A stretch of 34,514 nucleotides of DNA from Nonomuraea ceibae (GTDB lineage Bacteria; Actinomycetota; Actinomycetes; Streptosporangiales; Streptosporangiaceae), in the NCBI RefSeq assembly GCF_019396325.1, contig NZ_JAHKRO010000100.1, forward strand, positions 1-34,514, given 5' to 3'. Made by a program: the position numbers and the translations under genes. The notes beneath the pieces were generated by a model. It made no database searches. It was not told the origin of the DNA and worked only from the letters and a program-made list of their open reading frames with translations. Shown piece by piece: positions 24,203 through 31,676 of this stretch (positions within the stretch are counted from its first letter, which is position 1; every line of letters starts with the position of its first letter).

Positions 24203-25606
24203 ATGTCCGAGGAGTACGACGTCATCGTGATCGGCGCCGGTCCGGCCGGCGAGAACGTGGCGGACCGGGCGGTGCGCGGCGGGCTGTCGGCGGCGATCGT
24301 GGAGGACCGGCTGGCGGGCGGTGAGTGCTCCTACTGGGCGTGCATCCCCAGCAAGGCGCTGCTGCGGCCGGTGGAGCTGGCCGGCGAGGCCGGGCGGGTG
24401 CCCGGCCTGACGCTGGGCCCGATCGACGCCGCCGCCGTGCTGGCGCGCCGTGACGAGGCGGTGTCCCGCTACGACGACTCCGGCCAGGTCGGCTGGATCG
24501 AGGGCCTGCCGGCCGCGTACGTGCGCGGGCGCGGCCGGCTCGACGGCCCCAAGCGGGTGCGGGTCGCCACGCCCGGCGGCGGGGAGCGGATGCTGACCGC
24601 GCGGCACGCCGTGGTGCTGGCCACGGGCACGACGGCGTCGGTGCCGCCGGTGCCCGGCCTGCGCGAGGCGAAGCCGTGGACCAGCCACGAGGTGACCGCG
24701 GCCACGTCCGTGCCCGAGCGGCTGGTGGTCATCGGCGGCGGCGTGGTGGCGTGCGAGATGGCCCAGGCCATGCACGGGCTCGGCGCCCGCCGGACGACCG
24801 TGCTGGTGCGCGGCGGCTCGCTGCTGGAGCGGATGGAGCCGTTCGCCGGCGAGCTGGTGGCCGCGTCGTTCGCCGCGTCCGGCATCGACGTGCGCACCGG
24901 CGCCGAGGCGGCCCGGGTCGAGCGGCCGGTGCCGGGCGGCCCGGTGACCGTGCATCTGGCGGAAGGCCCGCCGCTGGAGGCCGACGAGCTGCTGGTGGCC
25001 ACCGGCCGCCGGGCGGCGACCGCGGGGCTCGGGCTGGACAGCGTCGGGCTGGCCGACGGGCCGGTCGAGGTGGACGACAGCCTGCGGGTGCCCGGCCTGG
25101 ACTGGCTGTACGCGGTCGGCGACGTCAACGGGCGCAACCTGCTCACCCACATGGGCAAGTACCAGGGCCGGGTGTGCGGTGACGTGATCGCCGCCCGCGC
25201 CAAGGGCGAGCCGGACGACCTGCCTTCGCTGCGGGCGAGCGCCGACGGCTTCGGGGCGCCGCAGGTCGTGTTCACCGATCCGCAGGTGTGCTCCGTCGGC
25301 CGGACCGAGGCCGCCGCCCGGCGTGACGGGTTCCGGGTGCGGGCGGTGGAGTACGACCTGGCCTCGGTCGCGGGCGCCTACCTGCTGGGCGACGGCTACC
25401 GGGGGCGGGCCAAGGCGGTCGTGGACGAGGACCGGCGGGTGCTGCTCGGCGTCACGTTCGCCGGGCTGGGCACGGCCGAGCTGCTGCACGCGGCGACGGT
25501 CGCGGTGACCGCCGAGGTGCCGCTGGAGCGGCTGTGGCACGCGGTGCCGTCGTTCCCGACGGTGAGCGAGGTGTGGTTGCGGCTGCTGGAGGCGTACGGC
25601 CTCTGA
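24203..25606 (+). CDS. FAD-dependent pyridine nucleotide-disulfide oxidoreductase (class I)
   Basis: A 467-aa flavoprotein of the dihydrolipoyl dehydrogenase/mercuric reductase group. It has an N-terminal FAD site VIVIGAGPAGENVA, the redox-active pair in GGECSYWACIPSKALLRP, a central NAD(P) site VVIGGGVVACEMAQAMHGLG, the second FAD motif YAVGDVNGRNLL and the C-terminal dimerisation domain with HAVPSFPTVSEVW, where the His-Glu dyad is expected. The ATG has GGAGG at good spacing. It is not next to 2-oxoacid dehydrogenase genes, lacks a mercury-binding domain and is not mycothione reductase-like by obvious motif, so the natural substrate (thiol, quinone or other) is open. Confidence 0.9.
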   Translation: MSEEYDVIVIGAGPAGENVADRAVRGGLSAAIVEDRLAGGECSYWACIPSKALLRPVELAGEAGRVPGLTLGPIDAAAVLARRDEAVSRYDDSGQVGWIEGLPAAYVRGRGRLDGPKRVRVATPGGGERMLTARHAVVLATGTTASVPPVPGLREAKPWTSHEVTAATSVPERLVVIGGGVVACEMAQAMHGLGARRTTVLVRGGSLLERMEPFAGELVAASFAASGIDVRTGAEAARVERPVPGGPVTVHLAEGPPLEADELLVATGRRAATAGLGLDSVGLADGPVEVDDSLRVPGLDWLYAVGDVNGRNLLTHMGKYQGRVCGDVIAARAKGEPDDLPSLRASADGFGAPQVVFTDPQVCSVGRTEAAARRDGFRVRAVEYDLASVAGAYLLGDGYRGRAKAVVDEDRRVLLGVTFAGLGTAELLHAATVAVTAEVPLERLWHAVPSFPTVSEVWLRLLEAYGL

Positions 25607-25615
25607 TGTCCTGAA

Positions 25616-25648
25616 ATTGCTGGAGATTACTGGAACTCTTGCTACAGT
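25616..25648 (+). promoter_or_regulatory. Operon promoter with 10-bp-spaced direct repeats
   Basis: TACAGT (25643-25648) is a good -10 and ends 6 nt before the ATG of the nuclease-helicase operon, so the transcript is probably leaderless. No consensus -35 sits at 17 nt (CTGGAG). Instead, two direct repeats, ATTGCTGGA (25616-25624) and ATTACTGGA (25626-25634), one helical turn apart, occupy the -35 zone, with a partial third copy (CTTGCTACA) running into the -10. The patch is AT-rich for this genome. An activator or repressor site is plausible. Confidence 0.5.
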
Positions 25649-25654
25649 CGCGCC

Positions 25655-26458
25655 ATGAGTGACCGGCTGGACGATCTCGAAAGGCGGATCGACGAGCTCC
25701 GGGCCGGTGTCCGTACGGCGATGCGCGTCCGGGACACGGCCACGGCGCGCGGGCTCCGCGCCGAGCTGCGTGCCGCCGAGCGCGCCTGGGACGCCCTGGT
25801 CAGCACCCCCGGCGAGCCCGCGCGGAGCGGCCCGGCGAAGGGGCGCGGCGACGGGCTGCGGCTGGTCACCGTGCGCGAGCAGGTCCACCAGGCGCTGGCG
25901 CTGCTCGACGCGCCCGCGCAGCCGCGGCTCATCGTCACCGTGAGCCAGGCGTTCTTCGCCGGCACGATCCGCAGCGCCCAGCTCACCAGCCTGCGCCGCG
26001 ACGAGGAGCGCTCGTTCCGCTCCTCGCCGTACGGCAGGCCGTACTACCTGTGCGCGGCCCTGACCGACCGCCTCTCCCCCGCGCGCGCCCTGCTCACGCT
26101 CAGCACCTGGCCGGTGGAGCGCCGGGTGGTCGGGCCGCTCAGCCCGAGGGTCGACTTCCTGACCGGCGCCGCCCGGATCGCCGCCCACCTGGCCGGGCTC
26201 GGCCAGGCGCCGCCGGAGGGCGAGCGGCTGCTGGCCAGGATGGCGCGCAACATCCCGGGCGCGGGCGGCGACGGGCTCGGCCCGCCCGACCCGGCGCGGG
26301 TGGCCGACGCGGCCCGGCGGGAGCTGGCCGTGCACGCCGAACGCGACGCGCTGGACCGGGCGGAGCTGGCCGGTCGCGCGACATCCCAGCTCGGTGACGT
26401 GGCAAGGCTGTTCGGCGCCGCTACGCTGAACACCGTCGCAAGATCAGGAGAACGATGA
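25655..26458 (+). CDS. Unrecognised protein, first gene of the nuclease-helicase operon
   Basis: A 267-aa protein of no family I recognise. Residues 1 to about 48 are strongly heptad-like (DRLDDLERRIDELRAGVRTAMRVRD), a probable coiled coil. About 70-130 (TVREQVHQALALLDAPAQP, then FFAGTIRSAQLTSLRRDEERSF) could be a winged helix, because the helix-loop-helix plus basic segment resembles such folds; this is inference. The rest contains ALLTLSTWPVERRVVGPL and mixed helices. It appears soluble. It opens a four-gene unit in which every junction overlaps (ATGA, GTGA, ATGA), so it is probably a structural or DNA-sensing partner of the downstream nuclease and helicase. Translation likely begins on a leaderless mRNA. 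Confidence 0.75.
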   Translation: MSDRLDDLERRIDELRAGVRTAMRVRDTATARGLRAELRAAERAWDALVSTPGEPARSGPAKGRGDGLRLVTVREQVHQALALLDAPAQPRLIVTVSQAFFAGTIRSAQLTSLRRDEERSFRSSPYGRPYYLCAALTDRLSPARALLTLSTWPVERRVVGPLSPRVDFLTGAARIAAHLAGLGQAPPEGERLLARMARNIPGAGGDGLGPPDPARVADAARRELAVHAERDALDRAELAGRATSQLGDVARLFGAATLNTVARSGER

Positions 26459-27552
26459 ACCGGCTTGACGCGTTGCGCGGCACCACGCCGCCGAAGCCGC
26501 ATGACGCGCGGGCGATCGCCGCGCTGGCGGCCAACCCCGGCTGCACCCGCCGGGCGCTGATGGACGGCGCCGGGATCGACAAGGGCGCCGCCGCCCGCCA
26601 CCTGGGCTTCCCCGCGCCGTTCGGGCAGTCGCCGTTCGCGATCACGCGCGGCAACGCGTTCGAGGCGCTGGTGAAGGCCGACGGGTGCGCCGAGCTGCTG
26701 CGGATGCTGCGCGAGCTGCTCGGCCTGCCGATCGCCGAGGTGGCCTACCACGACGTGGAGAACGTCGGCGCGCACCTGCGCCACACCCACACGCGCGCGC
26801 TGATCGACCGCGCGGTGCGCGAGGAGGACGCGGGCACCGTCTACGACCATCCGCTGTTCACACTGGAGATCGCCGGGCACACCGCCTACCTGGAGCCGGA
26901 CGTGGTGGCCTTCCAGCTCGGCGGGCGCTTCCACATCGTGGAGATCAAGTCGTTCGCGGTGATCGACGGGCAGGCCGACCCGGCGGCGGCCGCGGCGGCG
27001 GCGCGGCAGGCGGCCGTCTACGTGCTGGCGCTGCGCGGGCTGCTGGAGGAGCTGGGGCACGACCCGCTGCGGGTCTCGCACGAGGTGGTGCTGGTCTGCC
27101 CGGAGAACTTCGCCAACCGGCCGGTGGCGACGCTGGTGGACGTGCGCCGCCAGCTCGCGGTGCTGCGCCGCCAGCTCGCCCGCATGACGGACCTGGACCG
27201 GCTGATCGACGCGCTGCCCGACGGGCTCACGTTCGACCTGATGCCGGACGAGGACGGGCTGCCGTCGCGGCCGGTGGCCGAGCTGGCCGACGCGGTGCGC
27301 GGGGCGGCGGCCCGCTACGCGCCCGACTGCCTGTCCACCTGCGACCTGTGCTTCTTCTGCCGGGACGAGGCCCGCCAGGAGGGCGCCTCCGACCTGCTGG
27401 GCCGGCACGTCCGCGACGAGCTCGGCGGCGTCGCCTCGGTGGGCGAGGCGCTGGCGCTGGCCGACGGGGCGCGCGCCCCGGCCGAGGGCCAGGAGGAGAT
27501 CGCCCGCCTGCTGCGCGGCGCCGAGCGGCTGCGCAGGGAGTGCCTGACGTGA
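26455..27552 (+). CDS. RecB/Cas4-like PD-(D/E)XK nuclease with C-terminal Cys cluster
   Basis: A 365-aa protein. The nuclease core is visible: EPDVV with Asp149, then VEIKS with Glu163 and Lys165, and QAAVY with Gln185/Tyr189, the QxxxY motif that marks RecB, AddB, Cas4 and Dna2-type nucleases. A four-Cys cluster follows (C292, C296, C299, C302, spaced x3, x2, x2), suggesting a Fe-S or zinc site like that of Cas4/Dna2, although their spacing differs. The N terminus (RAIAALAANPGCTRRALMDGAGID) may be a small helical domain. The ATG has AGGAG upstream and overlaps the previous stop. It probably cuts or resects DNA with the SF1 helicase two genes on. Confidence 0.82.
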   Translation: MNRLDALRGTTPPKPHDARAIAALAANPGCTRRALMDGAGIDKGAAARHLGFPAPFGQSPFAITRGNAFEALVKADGCAELLRMLRELLGLPIAEVAYHDVENVGAHLRHTHTRALIDRAVREEDAGTVYDHPLFTLEIAGHTAYLEPDVVAFQLGGRFHIVEIKSFAVIDGQADPAAAAAAARQAAVYVLALRGLLEELGHDPLRVSHEVVLVCPENFANRPVATLVDVRRQLAVLRRQLARMTDLDRLIDALPDGLTFDLMPDEDGLPSRPVAELADAVRGAAARYAPDCLSTCDLCFFCRDEARQEGASDLLGRHVRDELGGVASVGEALALADGARAPAEGQEEIARLLRGAERLRRECLT

Positions 27553-28976
27553 GCCTGCTCACCTCGCTGGCCCGGCTGCGGGCCGTGGAAGCGGGCCGGG
27601 CGCAGCCGATCGCGACCGTGCGCCACTGCCACCTGTCCGAGCGGCCGATGGTGTTCATCCCGCTGAAGCTCGCCGGGGAGGCCGCCGCGCCGCTGGCCGC
27701 CATGCTCGGCACCGACCGGGACGCGCCGCGGCTGCTGGTGGTGACCCAGCCGCGCAACCGCGACCTGCGTTTCGCCTGGGCCGCCGAGCTGGCCGGGGTG
27801 CTGGTGCCGTACGTGGAGAGCTTCCTCGGCAGCACGGAGACGGTCGAGCGCCGCAACGCCGACCCGTACGAGCGGGCGCTGGACGCGCCGCAGCTGCTGC
27901 TGCCGAACCGGGCGGGCGTGGCGTTCACCCGGCTGCTGGGCCGCTCCACCCGCTTCCGCCGCACCGACGGACCCTACCCGGTGCCGCAGGGGGTGCCGCT
28001 GCTGGGCCGGTGGCTGACGTACTTCGCCGAGCGGGCCGCGTACCCGGGCTCGTCGCTGGCGATGGCCGCGACGGAGGAGCTGGCCCGCCACTGGGCGAGC
28101 GGGCAGAGCGCGCTGGAGGACGCCAACCTGGCGGCGCTGGTCGCCTGGATCACCACCGGGCCGTCGGACGAGGCGGAGGACCCGCTGGTCTGGCCGCCGG
28201 CCGGCCCGGCGACCGACCCCGGGTTCGACGCCGAGGTGCTGGCGCCGGCGATGGAGAGCGAGTCCGCCGAGCGCGTCACCGAGGCGCTGCGCACGCAGCT
28301 CGCCCCCACCTGGCGGCTCATGTGGCAGGCGGTCGACCTGCTGCGCGCGCTGGAGCCCGGCGCGGGCGTCGCCCAGCGGTGGGAGCAGGACCGGGCCTCG
28401 TTCAGCGGCATGGCGGCGCAGATCGAGGAGGGCGCGCCGCCGCAGGCGCGGCGCGACGGCGCGGTGGCCGCCGCCGCCCGCCTGGCGCGCATGGAACGCG
28501 CCCAGGCGGCCTACGACGTGCAGCGCGCCTACGACGACCCGCTCGTCATGGCCGAATACCGGCTGACCGGTGAGGCGTTCGCGGGCGAGGTCGTCGAGAC
28601 CGTCCCGGACAACACCGAGGGCGAGGGCCGCTCGCGCAAGCTGCGCCCGCTCGTGGTGGTCAAGACCGACGATCCGGTACGGATCCCGCCCGGCACGTCG
28701 CTGGGCACGCCGCAGCGGCGCGGGCAGGGCGCGGAGCTGGTGTCGGCGGACGGCGGCCTGGTCACCCTCAAGATCACCAAGGGCATGGGGCGGGGCCGGA
28801 CGCCGACGCCCGGCGCGGTGCCCGAGCCCGGCGAGCGGGTCTGCTACACCTCGCTCACCGACGACTTCCAGGGCGCGCCCGCGCTGCCGGAGGCCGAGGC
28901 CACGCCGTGGACCCACGGCGGCCCGCCGCCCGCCTACGTGCCCGCCGACGAGGACGCCGTGGAGGAATGGTCATGA
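27549..28976 (+). CDS. Unrecognised protein of the nuclease-helicase operon, possible C-terminal beta-barrel
   Basis: A 475-aa protein with no family I can name. Its GTG start overlaps the nuclease stop and its stop overlaps the helicase ATG. The first 130 residues are mixed alpha/beta (PMVFIPLKLAGEAAAPLAAML, RLLVVTQPRNRDLRFAWAAEL). The middle (about 150-330) is helical. From about 335 the sequence becomes strand-rich: LTGEAFAGEVVE, LRPLVVVKTDDPVRIPPGTSLGTP, AELVSADGGLVTLKITKGMG, ending in a Pro-rich tail. That part could be an OB-like barrel. The compact helicase next door seems to lack an inserted 1B barrel, so this protein might supply it in trans; that is speculation. Confidence 0.75.
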   Translation: MSLLTSLARLRAVEAGRAQPIATVRHCHLSERPMVFIPLKLAGEAAAPLAAMLGTDRDAPRLLVVTQPRNRDLRFAWAAELAGVLVPYVESFLGSTETVERRNADPYERALDAPQLLLPNRAGVAFTRLLGRSTRFRRTDGPYPVPQGVPLLGRWLTYFAERAAYPGSSLAMAATEELARHWASGQSALEDANLAALVAWITTGPSDEAEDPLVWPPAGPATDPGFDAEVLAPAMESESAERVTEALRTQLAPTWRLMWQAVDLLRALEPGAGVAQRWEQDRASFSGMAAQIEEGAPPQARRDGAVAAAARLARMERAQAAYDVQRAYDDPLVMAEYRLTGEAFAGEVVETVPDNTEGEGRSRKLRPLVVVKTDDPVRIPPGTSLGTPQRRGQGAELVSADGGLVTLKITKGMGRGRTPTPGAVPEPGERVCYTSLTDDFQGAPALPEAEATPWTHGGPPPAYVPADEDAVEEWS

Positions 28977-30265
28977 CGCAGGCCGCTCCCGAGCTCACGC
29001 CCGAGCAGGTCATCACGGCCGTGCTCGCCGACCTGCCGCGCCACCGGGGCGTGGTGGTCGACTCGCCGCCGGGCGCGGGCAAGTCCACCCTCGTCGTACG
29101 GGCCGCCGCGCACATCGCCGCGACCGGCGAGCCGCTGATGATCGTCGCGCAGACCAACGAGCAGGTCGACGACCTGGTGACCCGGCTGTGCGACAAGCAC
29201 CCGCACCTGACCGTCGGCCGGCTGTCGGCGGGCGGCTACGTGACCCCGGCGCGGCTGCTCGACCTGCCCGGCGTCACCGTCGGCACCCGCGTGCAGGACC
29301 TGGGCGACCCGGACATCGTCATCGCCACCGCCGACAAGTGGGCGTGGATCGCGGGCCGGACCTGGCCGTGGGCGATCGTCGACGAGGCGTACCAGATGCG
29401 CTCGGACAAGCTGCTGCGCATCGCCGCCCTGTTCGACCGGGCGCTGTTCGTGGGCGACCCGGGGCAGCTCGACCCGTTCTCCGTCGTCGACGGCGACCGG
29501 TGGTCGGGGCTGTCGTGGGACCCGCTGCAGAGCGCGGTGTCGGTGCTGCTGCGGCACAACCCCGACCTGCCGGTGCACCGGCTGCCGGTGTCGTGGCGGC
29601 TGCCCGCGTCGGCGGCGCCGGTGGTGTCGCGGGCGTTCTACCCGTTCACCGGGTTCCGCTCCGGCACCGGGCCGGGCGAGCGGCGGCTGGAGCTGACCAC
29701 CGGCGGCATGGGCACCGTGCACGACCGGGCGCTGGAGGAGGCCGCCCGCTCCGGGTGGGCGCTGCTGGAGCTGCCGAACCGGCACACCGTGCGCACCGAC
29801 GGCGAGGCCGTCGAGGCGGTGGCGTTGCTGGCGGCCCGGCTGCTGCAGCGCGGCGCGGTGGCGGGCTCGGAGCAGGGCGAGCGGCCGGTGACCGCCGACC
29901 GGATCGCGGTCGGCGCGGCGCACCGCGACCAGGTGGCGGCGATCCGCGCGGCCGGGCTGCCGCCGGAGATCACCGTCGACACCGCCAACCGGCTGCAGGG
30001 CCGCGAGTACGACGTGACGATCGTGCTGCACCCGCTGTCGGGGCGGCGCGACGCCACCGCGTTCCACCTGGAGTCGGGGCGGCTGTGCGTGCTGGCGTCG
30101 CGGCACCGGCACGCCTGCGTGGTCGTGGCCAGGGCGGGCATCGCCGAGCTGCTCGACGCCCATCCGTCGGCCGAGCCGGTGCGGCTGGGGGCGCCGGTGA
30201 AGTTCCCCGACGGCTGGGAGGCCAACCAGGCGGTGCTGGACCACCTGGCGCGGCACCGGGTCTGA
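28973..30265 (+). CDS. Superfamily 1 helicase/ATPase, Upf1/Dna2-like
   Basis: A compact 430-aa SF1 helicase. Motif I is SPPGAGKST (Lys37), Ia is IVAQTNEQVDDL, II is VDEAYQM (Asp137-Glu138), III is FVGDPGQLDPF, IV is LPVSWRLP, V is TVDTANRLQGREYDVTIV and VI is LASRHRHACVVV. The GDPxQL, TxNxxVD and QGxExD forms match the Upf1/Dna2 (SF1B, 5'-3') subgroup rather than UvrD. The length leaves little room for accessory subdomains. The ATG overlaps the previous stop and has GGAGG upstream. With the RecB/Cas4-like nuclease it makes the same pair of activities that Dna2 carries in one chain. DNA repair, replication or antiphage defence are all possible. Confidence 0.88.
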   Translation: MTQAAPELTPEQVITAVLADLPRHRGVVVDSPPGAGKSTLVVRAAAHIAATGEPLMIVAQTNEQVDDLVTRLCDKHPHLTVGRLSAGGYVTPARLLDLPGVTVGTRVQDLGDPDIVIATADKWAWIAGRTWPWAIVDEAYQMRSDKLLRIAALFDRALFVGDPGQLDPFSVVDGDRWSGLSWDPLQSAVSVLLRHNPDLPVHRLPVSWRLPASAAPVVSRAFYPFTGFRSGTGPGERRLELTTGGMGTVHDRALEEAARSGWALLELPNRHTVRTDGEAVEAVALLAARLLQRGAVAGSEQGERPVTADRIAVGAAHRDQVAAIRAAGLPPEITVDTANRLQGREYDVTIVLHPLSGRRDATAFHLESGRLCVLASRHRHACVVVARAGIAELLDAHPSAEPVRLGAPVKFPDGWEANQAVLDHLARHRV

Positions 30266-30282
30266 CCGCCTTCACGCGACGT

Positions 30283-31212
30283 TCAGACGGTGCGCCGCCA
30301 CATGTCGATGATCAGGACGGGGCGCATGCCGGCCGACTCGTACAGGCCCAGGGCGGGCGTGGTGTTGTTGGAGTCGACGTGCAGGATCGTGCCCTTGCGC
30401 CCGCGGGCGGCGTCGGCGGCGAAGGCGTGCCGCAGCAGGAACCGGCCCAGGCCGCGGCCCCGGAAGGCGGGCAGCACCGCGAGCAGGGCGACGTAGCCGC
30501 AGCCCTCGTCGGCGGCGAACTGGTCGTTGCCGAGGCAGACGGCGGCGGGCTCGCCGCCGACGCTGGCGAGCGTGAGCTGGCTCCAGTCGGTGGTGGCGTG
30601 CGCCTGGCGGCGCTCGTACCACTGGTCGTAGCCGGTGGGGGTGAAGCCGTAGTGGCCGGCGAAGCCGTCCTGGTGGACGCGGTGGGCCCGGCGGCGGACG
30701 TCGTCGCTCTCCCCCGTCTCCAGGCTGACGCCGGCGGGCACGGGCGGCGGCTCGACCGGGCCGTCGAAGTCGGCGCGCATGCGGTAGAAGCTGGTGCCGG
30801 GCTCGAAGCCGTAGCCCTGGACGAGCGCCCGCTGGGGCTGGTCGGTGCGGTAGACGCCGACGGAGGCGGAGGCCGTCGCGTGGCCGCGGGCGCGGCCCAG
30901 CTCGGCGGCGCGGCCGAGCACCAGCGGCCACAGCCGCTCGGCGAGCCCGGTCACGCCGGGGCGGACGACCACCTCGACGTCGACCACGTCGCCGTCGCCG
31001 GGCGCGCACGCCCACGCCCAGCCGTCCAGGCCCCCGTCGGCGTCGCGGGCCAGCCAGCCGTCCGCCTCCAGGTCGAAGGCGGGCTCGGCGAGCTCGCCCC
31101 GGACGTCGTCGAGCGTCAGGTCGGGGACGCCGAGCACCGCCACGTCGCGCGCGGCGACGAGCTCGTGGATGGCGGCGGCGTCCTCGGGACGCGGCCGGCT
31201 GAGGGTGTGCAT
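30283..31212 (-). CDS. GNAT N-acetyltransferase, tandem-domain type
   Basis: A 309-aa protein with two GNAT folds, like mycothiol synthase MshD in layout. The N-terminal copy (about 1-145) is degenerate. The C-terminal copy has the acetyl-CoA motif VLPAFRGRGLGRFLLRHAF and then LHVDSNNTTPALGLYESAGM. The catalytic domain is therefore the second one. The ATG at 31212 has CAGAAT 6 nt upstream as a possible leaderless -10. It ends 17 bp from the convergent helicase stop and is divergent from the STAS gene with 66 bp between starts. The substrate is unknown; it is unlikely to be MshD itself without a closer match. Confidence 0.85.
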   Translation of the reverse strand: MHTLSRPRPEDAAAIHELVAARDVAVLGVPDLTLDDVRGELAEPAFDLEADGWLARDADGGLDGWAWACAPGDGDVVDVEVVVRPGVTGLAERLWPLVLGRAAELGRARGHATASASVGVYRTDQPQRALVQGYGFEPGTSFYRMRADFDGPVEPPPVPAGVSLETGESDDVRRRAHRVHQDGFAGHYGFTPTGYDQWYERRQAHATTDWSQLTLASVGGEPAAVCLGNDQFAADEGCGYVALLAVLPAFRGRGLGRFLLRHAFAADAARGRKGTILHVDSNNTTPALGLYESAGMRPVLIIDMWRRTV

Positions 31213-31264
31213 GCGGTGATTCTGCACAAGTCGCGTGCCGCCCGCCTCCCAATTTTGTCGCGGG

Positions 31265-31270
31265 TCTAAT
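31265..31270 (+). promoter_or_regulatory. Candidate -10 element of the STAS gene
   Basis: TCTAAT matches five of six TATAAT positions and ends 8 nt before the STAS ATG, so the mRNA would be leaderless or nearly so. No -35 is recognisable at 16-18 nt. GGAAGG directly abuts the ATG, too close for a normal ribosome binding site. Confidence 0.4.
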
Positions 31271-31278
31271 CTGGAAGG

Positions 31279-31593
31279 ATGTCCGAGAAGACACCGCTGA
31301 CCGTGGACGTCGTCGCGCTCGACGCGACGGCGACGCGGGTGGCGCTCAGCGGCGAGCTCGACCACGACACCGCCGGCGAGCTGGCCGAGCTGCCCGACGG
31401 CTGGCAGCGCCTCGATCTGGACCTGTCGGGGCTGACGTTCGTCGACTCCTCCGGGCTGGCCGCGCTGGTGCGGCTGTGGCAGCGGGCCGGCGCCAGCGGC
31501 GCCGAGCTGCGCCTGGTCGCGGTGACGCCCTACCTGCGCGGGCTGCTCAAGATGACGGCGCTGGACCGGCTGTTCGGCCTGCCGCCCGGCTGA
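31279..31593 (+). CDS. STAS-domain anti-sigma factor antagonist
   Basis: A 104-aa single-domain STAS protein of the RsbV/SpoIIAA type. The core LDLDLSGLTFVDSSGLAALVRLWQRA contains the DSSG motif, whose Ser is the usual phosphorylation site. Unphosphorylated protein would bind and neutralise an RsbW-like kinase, freeing a sigma factor. A matching HATPase protein is encoded 750 bp downstream (32344), separated by a TetR gene, so the two may form a partner-switching pair. No sigma factor gene is in the window. Confidence 0.9.
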   Translation: MSEKTPLTVDVVALDATATRVALSGELDHDTAGELAELPDGWQRLDLDLSGLTFVDSSGLAALVRLWQRAGASGAELRLVAVTPYLRGLLKMTALDRLFGLPPG

Positions 31594-31605
31594 CCGATCT
31601 TCCTT

Positions 31606-31637
31606 ACTTGCCGACCGGCTAGTTGGGCTCCTAAACT
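31606..31637 (+). promoter_or_regulatory. Promoter and overlapping operator of the second TetR gene
   Basis: ACTTGCCGACCGGCTAGT (31606-31623) is an imperfect palindrome matching its own complement at 14 of 18 positions. The -35 TTGCCG (31608-31613) lies inside it, followed by 18 nt and TAAACT (31632-31637). The TetR start is 39 nt further on. A dyad over the -35 is ideal for autorepression. A second dyad, GTTGGG/CCCAAC (31622-31648), brackets the -10. Confidence 0.6.
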
Positions 31638-31676
31638 GGGACCCCAACACCCCCGTACAGTCAAGACAGGTGCGTT

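Noticed and set aside
25655..30265. CRISPR-Cas assignment based on the Cas4-like nuclease
   Set aside because: No repeat array, Cas1, Cas2 or effector is visible; the QxxxY and Cys cluster are shared with RecB, AddB and Dna2 families.
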